Positions 1 through 9,048 of a DNA stretch of 64,000 bases are shown here, one piece after another (positions within the stretch are counted from its first letter, which is position 1; each line of letters starts with the position of its first letter). Both the position numbers and the translations under genes were made by a program. The DNA lies in assembly GCA_946481075.1 (NCBI GenBank), contig CAMLMC010000001.1, positions 496,001 through 560,000 on the forward strand. Direction: 5' to 3'. The stretch is from an uncultured Alphaproteobacteria bacterium. Lineage in GTDB: Bacteria > Pseudomonadota > Alphaproteobacteria > Micavibrionales > Micavibrionaceae. The notes below the pieces were generated by a model. That model made no database searches. It was not told where the DNA came from and saw only the letters and a program-made list of their open reading frames with translations.

Positions 1-834
1 TTTTTCAACCCATTGCGATGTCGGAAGGCCCATGGTCCCTGCCAGCATCCCCTTTTCCGGTCTGCGCTCGAACAAAACGCGCCCTGCCTTATCGGTGACC
101 CAGTACACATAGCCATGCTTTTGCGGCTTGGCGGCTTTGGCTTTCCGCGCCGGTAAACTGTCCTGAATCCCAAGCCTTCTACCTTCGCATTGTTTGTTGA
201 CGGGGCAGATCATGCATTTGGGAGAAGACGGCGTGCAGACGGTGGCGCCGAGGTCCATCAATGCTTGCGCATAATCGCCGGGCCGATCAATTTCCCCTTC
301 CGCCAGCACACCGGCGAGCGATTTTAAAAGGGGTTTGGAATCCGGCACAGGATCGGTGACGGCGTAAATGCGCGCCATCACGCGCTCGACATTCCCGTCG
401 ACCACATTGGCGGGTTTGTTAAAGGCGATGGCGGCAATCGCATTCGCCGTGTAATCGCCGATGCCGGGAAGCTCGATCAGGTTTTCCTGCGTGCCGGGAA
501 ACTTGCCTTTGTGGTTCTGCGTCACTTCGATCGCGCATTTATGCAGGTTGCGCGCCCGCGCGTAATATCCAAGGCCCGCCCAGTTTTCCATGACATCATT
601 GGCATCGGCCGCCGCCAGATCGCTGACTTTCGGCCATTTCTGGGTGAATTTCAGGAAGTACGGGATGACGGCCGGAACGGTGGTTTGTTGCAACATCACT
701 TCGGACAGCCAGACATGATAGGGGTTCGCCTTTTTCCCCGGAAGCGCACGCCAGGGCAGAACCCGGCGGTGGAGGTCATACCAATCCAGCAGATCGGTGC
801 GGAATTTCTCGACTTTCCGCGCCCCCACGGGCAT
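1..834 (-). CDS. mutY: A/G-specific adenine glycosylase MutY (3' part cut off by window)
   Basis: Base-excision repair glycosylase that removes adenine mispaired with 8-oxoguanine. About 278 residues are visible and the frame is open to the window edge. The reverse strand shows the catalytic-Glu segment WLSEVMLQQTTV, the helix-hairpin-helix LPGIGDYTANAI, the catalytic Asp in VVDGNVERV, and a complete 4Fe-4S ligand set (C-X6-C-X2-C-X5-C) near positions 180-240. The missing part would be the end of the NUDIX-like 8-oxoG recognition domain. The chosen ATG reads MPVGARKVEKFRTDLLDWY; it overlaps the start of the divergent DUF721 gene, so the two share a very compact start region. Very sure of family. 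Confidence 0.95.
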   Translation of the reverse strand, partial: MPVGARKVEKFRTDLLDWYDLHRRVLPWRALPGKKANPYHVWLSEVMLQQTTVPAVIPYFLKFTQKWPKVSDLAAADANDVMENWAGLGYYARARNLHKCAIEVTQNHKGKFPGTQENLIELPGIGDYTANAIAAIAFNKPANVVDGNVERVMARIYAVTDPVPDSKPLLKSLAGVLAEGEIDRPGDYAQALMDLGATVCTPSSPKCMICPVNKQCEGRRLGIQDSLPARKAKAAKPQKHGYVYWVTDKAGRVLFERRPEKGMLAGTMGLPTSQWVEK

Positions 835-1321
835 GATGCCCCCCGATATGTCTTTACTCTTGCTGTCCAAAGCCGTCCCCGCCGTTCTAGGCAAAACATT
901 CGAGCGCAAATATATCGCGCTGGGGCGGATTGTCACGCACTGGAGCGAAATTATCGGTCCCGATTTCGCGGAACGGGCCAGCCCCGCCAAAATCCATTAT
1001 ACCAAACCGAAAAAACCAAAAGAAAAACCGACAGCAACGCTTGAAATCGCGGCCTCAAGCGCCGATTGCGCCGTTCTGGTCTATCAAAAAGACGTTATTC
1101 TTCAACGGATTAATCAGATATTCGGCGATTCATGGGTCCGCGATATCAAGTTCGTTCACCGCGAAGCGAAAAAGCCCGTGAAGCCACAAAAAAGAACAAA
1201 AAACTTGACGGAAGGCGAAAAAAATCATCTATCGCAAGTGCTTGAGACAATCGAGGATCCGGACTTGCGGAAAACGCTCGAAGGGCTCGGCGCAGCGATC
1301 TTACAGGAAACGAAAAAATGA
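833..1321 (+). CDS. DciA-like DUF721 protein (helicase-loading family)
   Basis: About 162 residues of the DUF721 family. DciA members load the replicative helicase in bacteria that lack DnaC; that role here is inference. The N-terminal half (LGRIVTHWSEIIG) has the KH-like DUF721 core with the typical aromatic 'W..IIG' segment, followed by a lysine-rich linker (KPKKPKEKPTAT) and a second half ending LGAAILQETKK. ATG codons at 833, 836 and 848 are all possible; 833 overlaps the mutY start on the other strand. The stop overlaps the efp start as ATGA, implying translational coupling to efp. Confidence 0.8.
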   Translation: MMPPDMSLLLLSKAVPAVLGKTFERKYIALGRIVTHWSEIIGPDFAERASPAKIHYTKPKKPKEKPTATLEIAASSADCAVLVYQKDVILQRINQIFGDSWVRDIKFVHREAKKPVKPQKRTKNLTEGEKNHLSQVLETIEDPDLRKTLEGLGAAILQETKK

Positions 1322-1896
1322 CAAAAGTTACAGCAATCACACTCCGCCCCGGCAATGTTATCGACCGCGATGGCGACGGCCGTCTCTGGCTGGTTACAGG
1401 TTATGAAATCATGCAGCCGGGCAAGGGCGCATCCGTTATTCAGGTTGAAATGCGCGATGTTCGCTCCGGCAACAAGGACAATGTCCGCTACCGCACGCAG
1501 GAGGCGGTCGAGCGTGTACGCCTTGAACAACATGAAATGCAATATCTCTATAATGACGGTGCGGACACATACACCTTTATGAACAAGGAAACCTTCGAAC
1601 AGGTCGAAGTGAAAAAAGACATCATCGGCGACAAGGCCAAATGGCTTCAGGACGGTATGGATGTCGAGATTGAATTCTTCGAAACCGAAGCCCTCAATGT
1701 CTCTATTCCGGATAGCGTCACTGTGGAAGTTCTGGAAGCAGAACCGGTTGTGAAAGGCCAGACAGCCTCTTCTTCCTATAAACCCGCTATCGTGACTGGC
1801 GGCGTCAAGGTTATGGTCCCACCCTTCATCGATGTCGGTACAATGATTATCGTCAAAACAGAAGACGATTCCTACTCCACACGCGCCAAGGACTAA
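1318..1896 (+). CDS. efp: Elongation factor P
   Basis: EF-P (192 residues, usual about 185-190) binds between the ribosomal P and E sites and relieves stalling at polyproline. It contains the KOW-like N-terminal domain and two OB folds. The tip of the modification loop reads QPGKGAS, with Lys36 as the expected site of beta-lysylation; the usual GKGGAF is slightly changed to GKGASV. The matching ligase EpmA is encoded in this window at 38.3-39.3 kb, which supports lysine modification rather than rhamnosylation (no Arg at the tip). It overlaps the preceding DUF721 gene by 4 bases. Family call is firm. Confidence 0.96.
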   Translation: MTKVTAITLRPGNVIDRDGDGRLWLVTGYEIMQPGKGASVIQVEMRDVRSGNKDNVRYRTQEAVERVRLEQHEMQYLYNDGADTYTFMNKETFEQVEVKKDIIGDKAKWLQDGMDVEIEFFETEALNVSIPDSVTVEVLEAEPVVKGQTASSSYKPAIVTGGVKVMVPPFIDVGTMIIVKTEDDSYSTRAKD

Positions 1897-1900
1897 TAGA

Positions 1901-2692
1901 ATGCCCATAGTATCCCCCATCATGACCGTGATGATCCGCGCGGCCGAAAAGGCTGCGAAGCATCTGCTGCGGGACTTCAATGAAGTTGAAAAGCTTCAGG
2001 TGTCCCGTAAAGGTCCGGGGGATTTTGTGACTGCTGCCGACAAACGTTCCGAAGAAGTGATCTTTGAGGAATTGAAAAAGGCAAAACCGGATTACTCTTT
2101 CATGATGGAAGAATCCGGTGCGGTAAAAGGCAATGATCCGGACAATATCTGGATCATCGACCCGCTGGATGGCACACACAATTTCATGCACGGTATTCCT
2201 CACTGGGCTATTTCGATTGCGCTGGAGCAAAAGGGTCAGGTTATCGCTGGTCTTGTGTATGATTGCGCCAAGAACGAAATGTTTACGGCCGAAAAAGGCA
2301 TGGGCGCTTTTATTGCGGGCAATCGCCGCCTGCGCGTATCTGGCCGCAATGTCATGGAAAGCTGCATGTTCAATTACGGTCAGCCGTTGCAGAATGGCGG
2401 CAACCGCGAACAATTCTATAAAGAAGTTGCCGAAGTTTCCCGTTATGCCATGGTTCGCCGTTTTGGCGCTGCTTCGCTCGACATGACCTATGTGGCCGCT
2501 GGCCGCATTGACGGCTATTGGGAAACAGGCATCAAGCCTTGGGATGTTGCGGCTGGGCATTTGATCGTGAAAGAAGCCGGCGGCATGTCGACCTCTATCC
2601 GCAACGAACAAAACCCCGTCCACAGCGGCGAAATTATTGCGGCGAACCAGCAGATCCACAACGACCTGCGTCAGTTGATTAAGAAGGCGTAA
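1901..2692 (+). CDS. suhB: Inositol-1-monophosphatase family protein
   Basis: 263-residue Mg-dependent, Li-sensitive-type phosphatase of the inositol monophosphatase/SuhB superfamily. Metal ligands are visible: MEESG (Glu70/71), WIIDPLDGTHNF (Asp87, Asp90) and KPWDVAAG near residue 213. The N-terminus SPIMTVMIRAAEKAAKHL and the VSRKGPGDFVTAADK segment match the alphaproteobacterial form. It lies 4 bp after efp and presumably shares its transcript; a strong terminator follows about 110 bp downstream. Physiological substrate (inositol phosphate or a role in transcription/rRNA maturation as for E. coli SuhB) cannot be told from sequence. Confidence 0.93.
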   Translation: MPIVSPIMTVMIRAAEKAAKHLLRDFNEVEKLQVSRKGPGDFVTAADKRSEEVIFEELKKAKPDYSFMMEESGAVKGNDPDNIWIIDPLDGTHNFMHGIPHWAISIALEQKGQVIAGLVYDCAKNEMFTAEKGMGAFIAGNRRLRVSGRNVMESCMFNYGQPLQNGGNREQFYKEVAEVSRYAMVRRFGAASLDMTYVAAGRIDGYWETGIKPWDVAAGHLIVKEAGGMSTSIRNEQNPVHSGEIIAANQQIHNDLRQLIKKA

Positions 2693-2698
2693 GTCATT

Positions 2699-2736
2699 AC
2701 CGTCGTTGCGGGGGACGTGGTGACGAAGCAATCCAT
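2699..2736. repeat. Half copy of palindromic repeat type A
   Basis: Just after the suhB stop the sequence CGTCGTTGCGGGGGACG... ...GACGAAGCAATCCA matches one arm of the element that is present as a nearly full palindrome at 14733-14807. The second arm is unrecognisable here, so this looks like a decayed copy. It shows no coding capacity. Confidence 0.6.
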
Positions 2737-2796
2737 GCGATTTAGCCTGATGCTTCTCTGGTATTTTGTGCGATTTTTTGCTATACTCAATTTATT

Positions 2797-2823
2797 CAAG
2801 GGCGCAGTGCGCCCCTTTTTTTG
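2797..2823 (+). terminator. Rho-independent terminator after suhB
   Basis: GGGCGC-AGT-GCGCCC stem (2800-2814) followed by a run of T residues (2816-2822). It closes the DUF721-efp-suhB transcript. A TATACT hexamer lies just before the stem (2782-2787), so a short attenuated transcript cannot be excluded. Confidence 0.85.
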
Positions 2824-2991
2824 ATAGGGCATAAGCGCGTCGTTTTAAGAAAATGGCTTTGGTTCACGCCTTTTGAAAATCCGTTTTGATTCAATAACTA
2901 GCACTGGCCCATTTTTGAAAAACCAAAAACAAACTATTGGAGCAATCACGCCTTGTTTTGGCCTGAAATCTGCGTTTTAATCGCGGGCATT

Positions 2992-4131
2992 ATGCGGGCT
3001 TGTTCCAGAATTCTTTGCCTTGCCATTGTTTCGCTCATCGCGCATCCGTCGATGGCGCAGGACGGTTATGTCCCGCCGCCGATGTTCGATGATTCCCTGC
3101 GCCCTGAAACAACCACGGGCAATATTGTTGAACCGCGTGTATCGCCGCGGGAAGGCACGGTTGCACCCGTTCCCGCGAAGGTGCCGGCGGAAACGCCACC
3201 TGGCGTCGCGCCACAGATACCGGTTGCGCCGGCCGCGCCTAAATTCATGCAGCCAATAGTGGAAGGCCAGCAAAAACCAAAAGTCGAGACACCTGAAAAG
3301 CCTGTGGTCGAAAAGGCGCAAGCGCCCAAACCATCGAAATCCAAAACCGCAACGAGCGTAACGCCTCCGAAAAAGCCGGAGGTGCCAAAGATTGCGGCAA
3401 AGGTGGACGAGGCATCCGCAAAGAACAGCGATGCGGCCCCTGCTCCGCCACCTGCAAAACAGGCATCTGCCAAGCCTGATATAAAGGCCCCTAAAGCCGC
3501 AGGCCCGAAACCTCAGCCAGCCAGCAAGGTGACGAGCAAGGGCGTTGTGACCGGGCCGAAGACGATGCCCGCGGTTCCGGCGCAAGCGGTCGAAGCGGTA
3601 GATCTCGCGGCGCCGTTGCAAGATGAGATAAAGGCCAACGAACCAACCATTCTGGAACGTCATCAGAATGAACAGGCCAAAGCCGAAACTCCGGACGTTC
3701 CGTCTGCGGCGAAGGCCGCCGATGCGATCGCGGCGGCGCAGGCAGCGGGCGTGGCCCCCGCCGAATTTGAAACCGGGGTCGCCCAGAATGTGTTGAAGAA
3801 AATCCTGCCTTATGCGCCGGGCCAGACGGAGCTGGGACAAACCGATCTTACGGCCATCGGCGCGGGCATATTGAAGGAACTGGACAAACGCGACAACTGG
3901 CGCATCCAGATCCGTTCCTATGCCACATCACAGGGCGAAGGGGTAAGCAGCGATAAACGCATCGCACTCTCCCGCGCTATCGCCCTTCGCCATTCACTGG
4001 TCAAGCAGGGCGTTCGGGCATCCCGCATTGATGTGCGGGCGGAGGGGCAGCAACCGGCGGCAACAGGGCTCTCACCTGATAGGATCGATTTATACCTCTA
4101 CAGTCCTACAGAAAAACCGCAGATATTCTGA
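2992..4131 (+). CDS. Proline/alanine-rich envelope protein with OmpA-like C-terminal domain
   Basis: Exported protein of about 379 residues. It begins with a signal peptide (MRACSRILCLAIVSLIAHPS, cleavage after ..SMA), followed by about 230 residues of low-complexity Pro/Ala/Lys/Val sequence that could span the periplasm, and ends with an OmpA/MotB-like peptidoglycan-associating domain (IRSYATSQGEGVSSDKRIAL then ALRHSLVKQGVRASRIDVRA). Start uncertain: a TTG at 2953 has a better Shine-Dalgarno (TTGGAG) but would add 13 residues before a normal signal peptide. A similar gene is common near smc/dsbA in alphaproteobacteria (recollection). Exact partner unknown. Confidence 0.8.
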   Translation: MRACSRILCLAIVSLIAHPSMAQDGYVPPPMFDDSLRPETTTGNIVEPRVSPREGTVAPVPAKVPAETPPGVAPQIPVAPAAPKFMQPIVEGQQKPKVETPEKPVVEKAQAPKPSKSKTATSVTPPKKPEVPKIAAKVDEASAKNSDAAPAPPPAKQASAKPDIKAPKAAGPKPQPASKVTSKGVVTGPKTMPAVPAQAVEAVDLAAPLQDEIKANEPTILERHQNEQAKAETPDVPSAAKAADAIAAAQAAGVAPAEFETGVAQNVLKKILPYAPGQTELGQTDLTAIGAGILKELDKRDNWRIQIRSYATSQGEGVSSDKRIALSRAIALRHSLVKQGVRASRIDVRAEGQQPAATGLSPDRIDLYLYSPTEKPQIF

Positions 4132-4210
4132 TCTCCTAAGCCGGAATATGTTAATAATAACAAAGGCTTTTATGGCATTTATGAGATTTTGCCTTGGTTG
4201 TTACAGTAAA

Positions 4211-4219
4211 TGTGGATAA
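4211..4219 (-). promoter_or_regulatory. Single perfect DnaA-box sequence
   Basis: The reverse strand reads TTATCCACA, the consensus DnaA box, in the 189-bp space before the dsbA-smc pair. No second box or AT-rich unwinding element is seen, so this is not an origin. It could be a regulatory DnaA site or chance. Confidence 0.3.
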
Positions 4220-4350
4220 GGCCCGTGTTGCCTGTCGTAAGAATTGACAAAAAAGACCGCAAACGGGCAGTTTGAGGTAGATTTCCAGACCGAAAATGTT
4301 TATGTCTAACCCATCAGTTTATGAAAACTGATATGTCGAAAGGCTTTGAA

Positions 4351-5172
4351 ATGTCCAAACTCCGCGGCCAGTCCGGTTCCGCTGTTCTTCCGATCCTGAT
4401 GCTGCTGATCATCGCGGCGGGCATAGGCATGTGGTTTTATCTTCAGAAAGATTTGAATGACATGCCGCCGCCGCAGGCGGAAGTCACAACGCAAACCCTT
4501 CCGCCAGCAGAGACAGCGGATGCTTCCGCGCCCGCTACAAATGAGGCCGTGCCCGCAGCGCCGGAAGAAACAGCCGATGGCGCAATCGCAACGGCAGACG
4601 CGGCATTCGATCTTGACCGTGCCGTCGGTGTCCGCGCCGTTGGTAATCCGGATGCCCCGGTGAAGGTTGTTGAGTATGCCTCCCTCACCTGTTCCCACTG
4701 CGCCCATTTCCACAATGATGTGTTCCCTGCACTGAAGGAAAAATACATCGATACGGGCAAGGTCTATTTTGAATTTCGTGAATTCCCACTGAACGATCCG
4801 GCCCTTAAGGCCACAATCACCGCGCGTTGCCTGCCGCCGGAACGCTATGAGGGCTTTATCTCCCTGCTGTTCCAGACACAAAACAAATGGGCAGGCGGTA
4901 TAGACTACATGGCGCATTTGAAACAGAACGCCAAGCTGGCGGGACTGAGCGATGAACAATTCGACGCGTGCCAGAAAAGCCCTGAACTGAAACTGAAGAT
5001 CGCCGAAAAAATGCAGGAAGCGCAGGACAAATGGAAAGTGTCCTCCACGCCGACCTTCATTATCAATGACGGCGCGCAAACCATTTCCGGTGCTCAGCCC
5101 CTTGAAAACTTTGAACGTGCTTTCCGTGCCGTTAGCGACGGCGCGGTTGGCGATGCCCCACAAGTAGAATGA
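4351..5172 (+). CDS. Membrane-anchored DsbA-family thioredoxin-fold oxidoreductase
   Basis: About 273 residues. An uncleaved N-terminal anchor (SAVLPILMLLIIAAGIGMWF) is followed by an acidic/Pro-rich linker and a periplasmic DsbA-like domain with the redox motif CSHC (about residues 114-117), context VVEYASLTCSHCAHFHND, and the cis-Pro loop STPTFIIN. Likely catalyses disulfide formation or exchange in exported proteins. The ATG at 4351 has AAAGG 7 bases upstream; an ATG at 4321 gives 10 more residues but no visible ribosome-binding site. It ends 13 bp before smc; a DsbA gene before smc is a recurrent alphaproteobacterial arrangement (recollection). Confidence 0.92.
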   Translation: MSKLRGQSGSAVLPILMLLIIAAGIGMWFYLQKDLNDMPPPQAEVTTQTLPPAETADASAPATNEAVPAAPEETADGAIATADAAFDLDRAVGVRAVGNPDAPVKVVEYASLTCSHCAHFHNDVFPALKEKYIDTGKVYFEFREFPLNDPALKATITARCLPPERYEGFISLLFQTQNKWAGGIDYMAHLKQNAKLAGLSDEQFDACQKSPELKLKIAEKMQEAQDKWKVSSTPTFIINDGAQTISGAQPLENFERAFRAVSDGAVGDAPQVE

Positions 5173-5185
5173 GTATATTGAGACT

Positions 5186-8100
5186 ATGATCCAGTTCGAA
5201 AAACTACGCCTCAGCGGTTTTAAATCCTTCGTCGACAAGACGGAGCTTGAGATCGGCCCCGGCCTCACAGGTATTGTGGGTCCGAACGGCTGCGGCAAAT
5301 CGAACACGGTCGAGGCGCTGCGCTGGGTTATGGGGGAAAATTCGGCCAAGCGCATGCGCTCTGGCGGCGGCGGGATGGAAGACGTTATCTTTAACGGTAC
5401 CTCTGGCCGCCCTGCCCGCAATCATGCCGAAGTATCGCTGCTGATCAACAATTCCTCGCGCACCGCCCCCGCCGCGTATAATGATTTCGACCAGATCGAA
5501 GTCACGCGCAAGATCGAGCGTGACCACGGCTCCACCTACCGCATCAATGGGAAAATCTGCCGCGCCCGCGATGTGCAGATGTTGTTTGCCGATACGGTAA
5601 CAGGCGCGAATTCTCCCGCCCTCGTTTCCCAAGGCCGCGTGACGGCGATGATCAATGCGAAACCGCAAGAGCGCCGCCTCGTTCTGGAAGAATCCGCCGG
5701 TGTTTCGGGCCTCTATGTCCGCCGCCACGAAGCCGAGCTTCGCCTCCGCGCGGCCGACCAGAATTTACAGCGCGTGCAGGATCTCGTCGGTTCGATGGAA
5801 AGCCGTTACAACGCGTTGAAAAAACAAACTCGTCAGGCGCAGAAATACAAAAACCTGTCGACGCAGATCAAGGAACTGGAAACCACCATCGCCTATCTCG
5901 AATGGGTGATGGCTGTTGCCCGCGTCGATCAGGCGACCAAAACTTTTGCCGAAGCCGAAAGCATGGTCGTCACACATATGCAGACCGTGACACAGCTGAC
6001 GAACACACAGAATGTTCAGGCGGAAGATTTGCCGGCCCTGCGCAAGGCCGAAGCCGAGGCCGCCGCGAAATTACAGGCGCACAAGTTGGAACTGCAGCAT
6101 CTTGAGGATCAGGACCGTGCGCTGCGGGAGCAGATGGATCAGGCAAAATCGCAGTACGAGCAAACGATTGCCGACAAAGCGCATGAGGATCACATTCTCG
6201 CCGAAAGCGTTGAAACTATCGCGCGTCTGGAAGAAGAGCAGCGTATTTTGTCCGAAAGCCGCCGCAACGAAGAATCCGATCTTGCGCAGAAACAAGCAAT
6301 CAAGGATGAGCTTGAGCAAAAAGTTACAAAGCTGGAAGCCGATTATGAGGCCTTCATGCAAAAGACGGCCGAAACTCGCGCTGCGCGTCAACGGATCGAA
6401 CAGCAGATCAGTTCGGATAAATCGCGCCTCGAAGTTGCGCAGGAACGTAAAGACAAACTAACCGATGATCTGGCCGCTGCCCGTGCCCGTTTCGGCGACA
6501 ACAACGAAATTGACGAGCTGAAAACATCCATCCTCTCGCTGGAAAGTGAAACGGAATCGCTCCGCGGCCAGGTTGAAAATGCTGAAACCGAATTGACATC
6601 CGCGCGCGCCGCGCTTGAAAACGCACGCACCGAACGTCAGGCTGCTGAAAAAGCCAAGTCGGAAATCGAATCCGAAATCCGGGCGCTTGAACGCATTCTC
6701 AATACAGACACGCAAAGCCTGTTCAAACCGATCCTGGACGACATTCGTCCGGCAAAGGGTTTTGAAAAAGCCCTGTCCCGCGCGCTTGGCGATACGTTGA
6801 TGGCGTCAAAAGATAAAGAGGCCCCGTCCGTCTGGCTCGACTTCGATGCCAATATCGATGTGCCCGCCCTGCCATCCGGATCACAAGCCTTGCAGCCGCA
6901 TGTCGAGGCTCCCGATTACCTCAATCGCGCCCTGAAATTTATCGGTGTCGTTCAAACGGAAGAAGAAGGCTCTGCCCTTGCACCGCAATTGAAGGCCGGA
7001 CAATCCCTCGTTTCCGCCGATGGCGCTTACTGGCGTTGGGACGGGCTTCATATCAAGGCAAGCGCGTCTGATCGTCATGCCATCCAGTTGCAACAGAAAA
7101 ACCGCCTGGATGAATTGAAGGCCGAACTGCCGGCCGCTGTTCAATCCTATGATAATGCCGCCACCGCCGCGACCGAAGCGCAAAGCACGCAAGCCACATG
7201 GCAATCAAAGCTGGATGAGGTGCGCAGCGAACTCCGCCGCAAGGATCAGGAGCTATCATCCAAACAATCGCAATTGAACCGTGTGACGGAACAAAGATCG
7301 GGCCTGTTCGCGGAAATCGCAAAGCTGGAAGAATCCGTCAATATGACGGAAGCGGACATCGTCAATTATACGGCCTCGATTGAGACCTTCGCGAAAGAAC
7401 TGGCTTCGTATGACGAGGCGACAATGGCCGCGCATGCGGCGGAAGTGGAACAGCTTCGCGCAACACTCGTTGAAACACGTGACAGCTATTCTCAGGCCGT
7501 GCGCAACCTCGACACGCTGACAATTGAACAGGGCCGCCGCATGGCGCGTCTGCACGCGATCGGGGATGAACGCAACAGCCACCAGAACCGCTCCATCCGT
7601 TCCCGTGAACGCATCAAGGAACTCGAAGCCCGTGAAGCATCCTTGATGGAAAAAATCGCCGAACTGGAATCCCGTCCCCGCGCCGGCGGCGATGGGCAGG
7701 AAAAACTGCTCGGCCTTATATCCCAACTGGAGACTGCACGTAACGCAGCGTCCGATGCCTTGATGGAAAAGGAAAATGAACTCTCCGAAACAACCAAGGC
7801 GCTTAAGATAGCCGAAAACAGTCTGACAGAGGCACGTGAAGCGCGCGCCCATGCGCAGGCTCTTGTCTCTGCCGGACAGCAGCATCTTGATGAAGTCGTG
7901 CAGGCCGTTCAGGAAACATTTGAATGCGCTCCGCAAATGCTTCGTGAACAAGCAACTGCCGCGAACTTCACGGATGAACACAACCTGCCGATGCTGGAGC
8001 CATTGAAATCCTCCAAGGAAAAACTGGTGCGCGAACGTGACCAGATCGGCCCCGTGAACCTTCAGGCGGAATCGGAATCCGAAGAACTTGAAAGCGAACT

Positions 8101-8674
8101 TGGCGTGATTTTCCGTGAGCGCGATGACCTCGTGCAGGCCATCGACGAACTGCGTGAAGGCATCAACAAACTCAACAAGGAAGCGAAAGAACGCCTCACA
8201 AACGCGTTCGATATCGTCAACGGACACTTCCAGAATCTGTTCGTCAAATTGTTCAACGGCGGATCTGCGCATCTAAAACTTGTTGAATCCGATGACCCGC
8301 TGCAATCCGGTCTTGAAATCTTCGCGCAGCCGCCGGGCAAGACGTTGCAGTCCCTTTCCCTCCTTTCGGGCGGTGAACAGACTTTGGCATCCATTGCCCT
8401 GATCTTTGCGATGTTCCTGACGACGCCGTCGCCGATTTGCGTGCTTGACGAGATTGACGCGCCGCTCGATGACGCGAACGTTGATCGCGTCTGCAACCTG
8501 CTCGATGACCTCGCGGCACGCGGCGAAACACGGTTCCTCGTCATCACCCACCACCGTTTGACCATGGCCCGTATGGACCGCCTCTATGGCGTGACGATGT
8601 CCGAACGCGGTGTATCACAGTTGGTATCGGTTGATCTCAACCAGCAACTCGATTTCCTCGAAGCTGCGGAATGA
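5186..8674 (+). CDS. smc: Chromosome segregation protein SMC
   Basis: 1162-residue condensin ATPase that organises and segregates the chromosome with ScpA/ScpB. N-terminal head with Walker A GPNGCGKSN (residues 32-40), long coiled coil, a hinge domain around residues 500-640 (LFKPILDDIRPAKGFEKALS), second coiled coil, then the C-terminal head with signature LLSGGEQTLASIAL and Walker B ICVLDEIDAPLDDANV. Length is normal for the family. The stop overlaps the start of the next small gene (ATGA). scpA and scpB are not in the window. Confidence 0.98.
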   Translation: MIQFEKLRLSGFKSFVDKTELEIGPGLTGIVGPNGCGKSNTVEALRWVMGENSAKRMRSGGGGMEDVIFNGTSGRPARNHAEVSLLINNSSRTAPAAYNDFDQIEVTRKIERDHGSTYRINGKICRARDVQMLFADTVTGANSPALVSQGRVTAMINAKPQERRLVLEESAGVSGLYVRRHEAELRLRAADQNLQRVQDLVGSMESRYNALKKQTRQAQKYKNLSTQIKELETTIAYLEWVMAVARVDQATKTFAEAESMVVTHMQTVTQLTNTQNVQAEDLPALRKAEAEAAAKLQAHKLELQHLEDQDRALREQMDQAKSQYEQTIADKAHEDHILAESVETIARLEEEQRILSESRRNEESDLAQKQAIKDELEQKVTKLEADYEAFMQKTAETRAARQRIEQQISSDKSRLEVAQERKDKLTDDLAAARARFGDNNEIDELKTSILSLESETESLRGQVENAETELTSARAALENARTERQAAEKAKSEIESEIRALERILNTDTQSLFKPILDDIRPAKGFEKALSRALGDTLMASKDKEAPSVWLDFDANIDVPALPSGSQALQPHVEAPDYLNRALKFIGVVQTEEEGSALAPQLKAGQSLVSADGAYWRWDGLHIKASASDRHAIQLQQKNRLDELKAELPAAVQSYDNAATAATEAQSTQATWQSKLDEVRSELRRKDQELSSKQSQLNRVTEQRSGLFAEIAKLEESVNMTEADIVNYTASIETFAKELASYDEATMAAHAAEVEQLRATLVETRDSYSQAVRNLDTLTIEQGRRMARLHAIGDERNSHQNRSIRSRERIKELEAREASLMEKIAELESRPRAGGDGQEKLLGLISQLETARNAASDALMEKENELSETTKALKIAENSLTEAREARAHAQALVSAGQQHLDEVVQAVQETFECAPQMLREQATAANFTDEHNLPMLEPLKSSKEKLVRERDQIGPVNLQAESESEELESELGVIFRERDDLVQAIDELREGINKLNKEAKERLTNAFDIVNGHFQNLFVKLFNGGSAHLKLVESDDPLQSGLEIFAQPPGKTLQSLSLLSGGEQTLASIALIFAMFLTTPSPICVLDEIDAPLDDANVDRVCNLLDDLAARGETRFLVITHHRLTMARMDRLYGVTMSERGVSQLVSVDLNQQLDFLEAAE

Positions 8675-9000
8675 GAATATTAAAAGTATTTTCGATAGCA
8701 TGGGCACTTTTAGCTTTTACAGCAGCGACAAGCTTACTGTTGGATGAAGTCAATGGAAATGGTTGGAAATCTCTGAATGCCATTCAGCGTTTCGAACAAC
8801 TAACAATTTTTATATTTATATTTTGCCCTATTTTGCTATGGCCATCTTTTTATGCGGCTAATTGGATTAAAAACCATGCAATTAACTCTAAGCAAAGTAG
8901 TGGGTGGAGATTATTTATTAATATTTGCATTTTGAGTTTCTTTATTCTTTTTGCTTTAGTTCTCTTTGTTATGGCGGTTTTATCATCCGTTAATAGTTAG
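8671..9000 (+). CDS. Small AT-rich membrane protein, unknown
   Basis: 109 residues, not recognised. Three hydrophobic segments are visible (about residues 5-24, 46-64 and 82-104), with NWIKNHAINSKQSSGW between the second and third. The start overlaps the smc stop (ATGA), suggesting translational coupling. Base composition is clearly more AT-rich than smc and the atp genes that flank it, and codon choice differs, which may mean recent acquisition or low expression. No function can be given. Confidence 0.6.
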   Translation: MRILKVFSIAWALLAFTAATSLLLDEVNGNGWKSLNAIQRFEQLTIFIFIFCPILLWPSFYAANWIKNHAINSKQSSGWRLFINICILSFFILFALVLFVMAVLSSVNS

Positions 9001-9048
9001 TCAGAAGATCAATGTAGTAAAAAATAACAATATTTGTGCAAGGTTTAC

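Noticed and set aside
2977..3840. 287-codon minus-strand frame opposite the OmpA-like gene
   Set aside because: Arg/Gly/Leu-rich shadow of low-complexity Pro/Ala coding sequence.
4132..4320. Possible replication origin because of a perfect DnaA box
   Set aside because: Only one box, no AT-rich unwinding region, no dnaA, parAB or hemE nearby.
4306..5421. 371-codon minus-strand frame opposite dsbA and smc
   Set aside because: Covers two well-supported plus-strand genes and has Cys/Arg/Phe-rich shadow composition.
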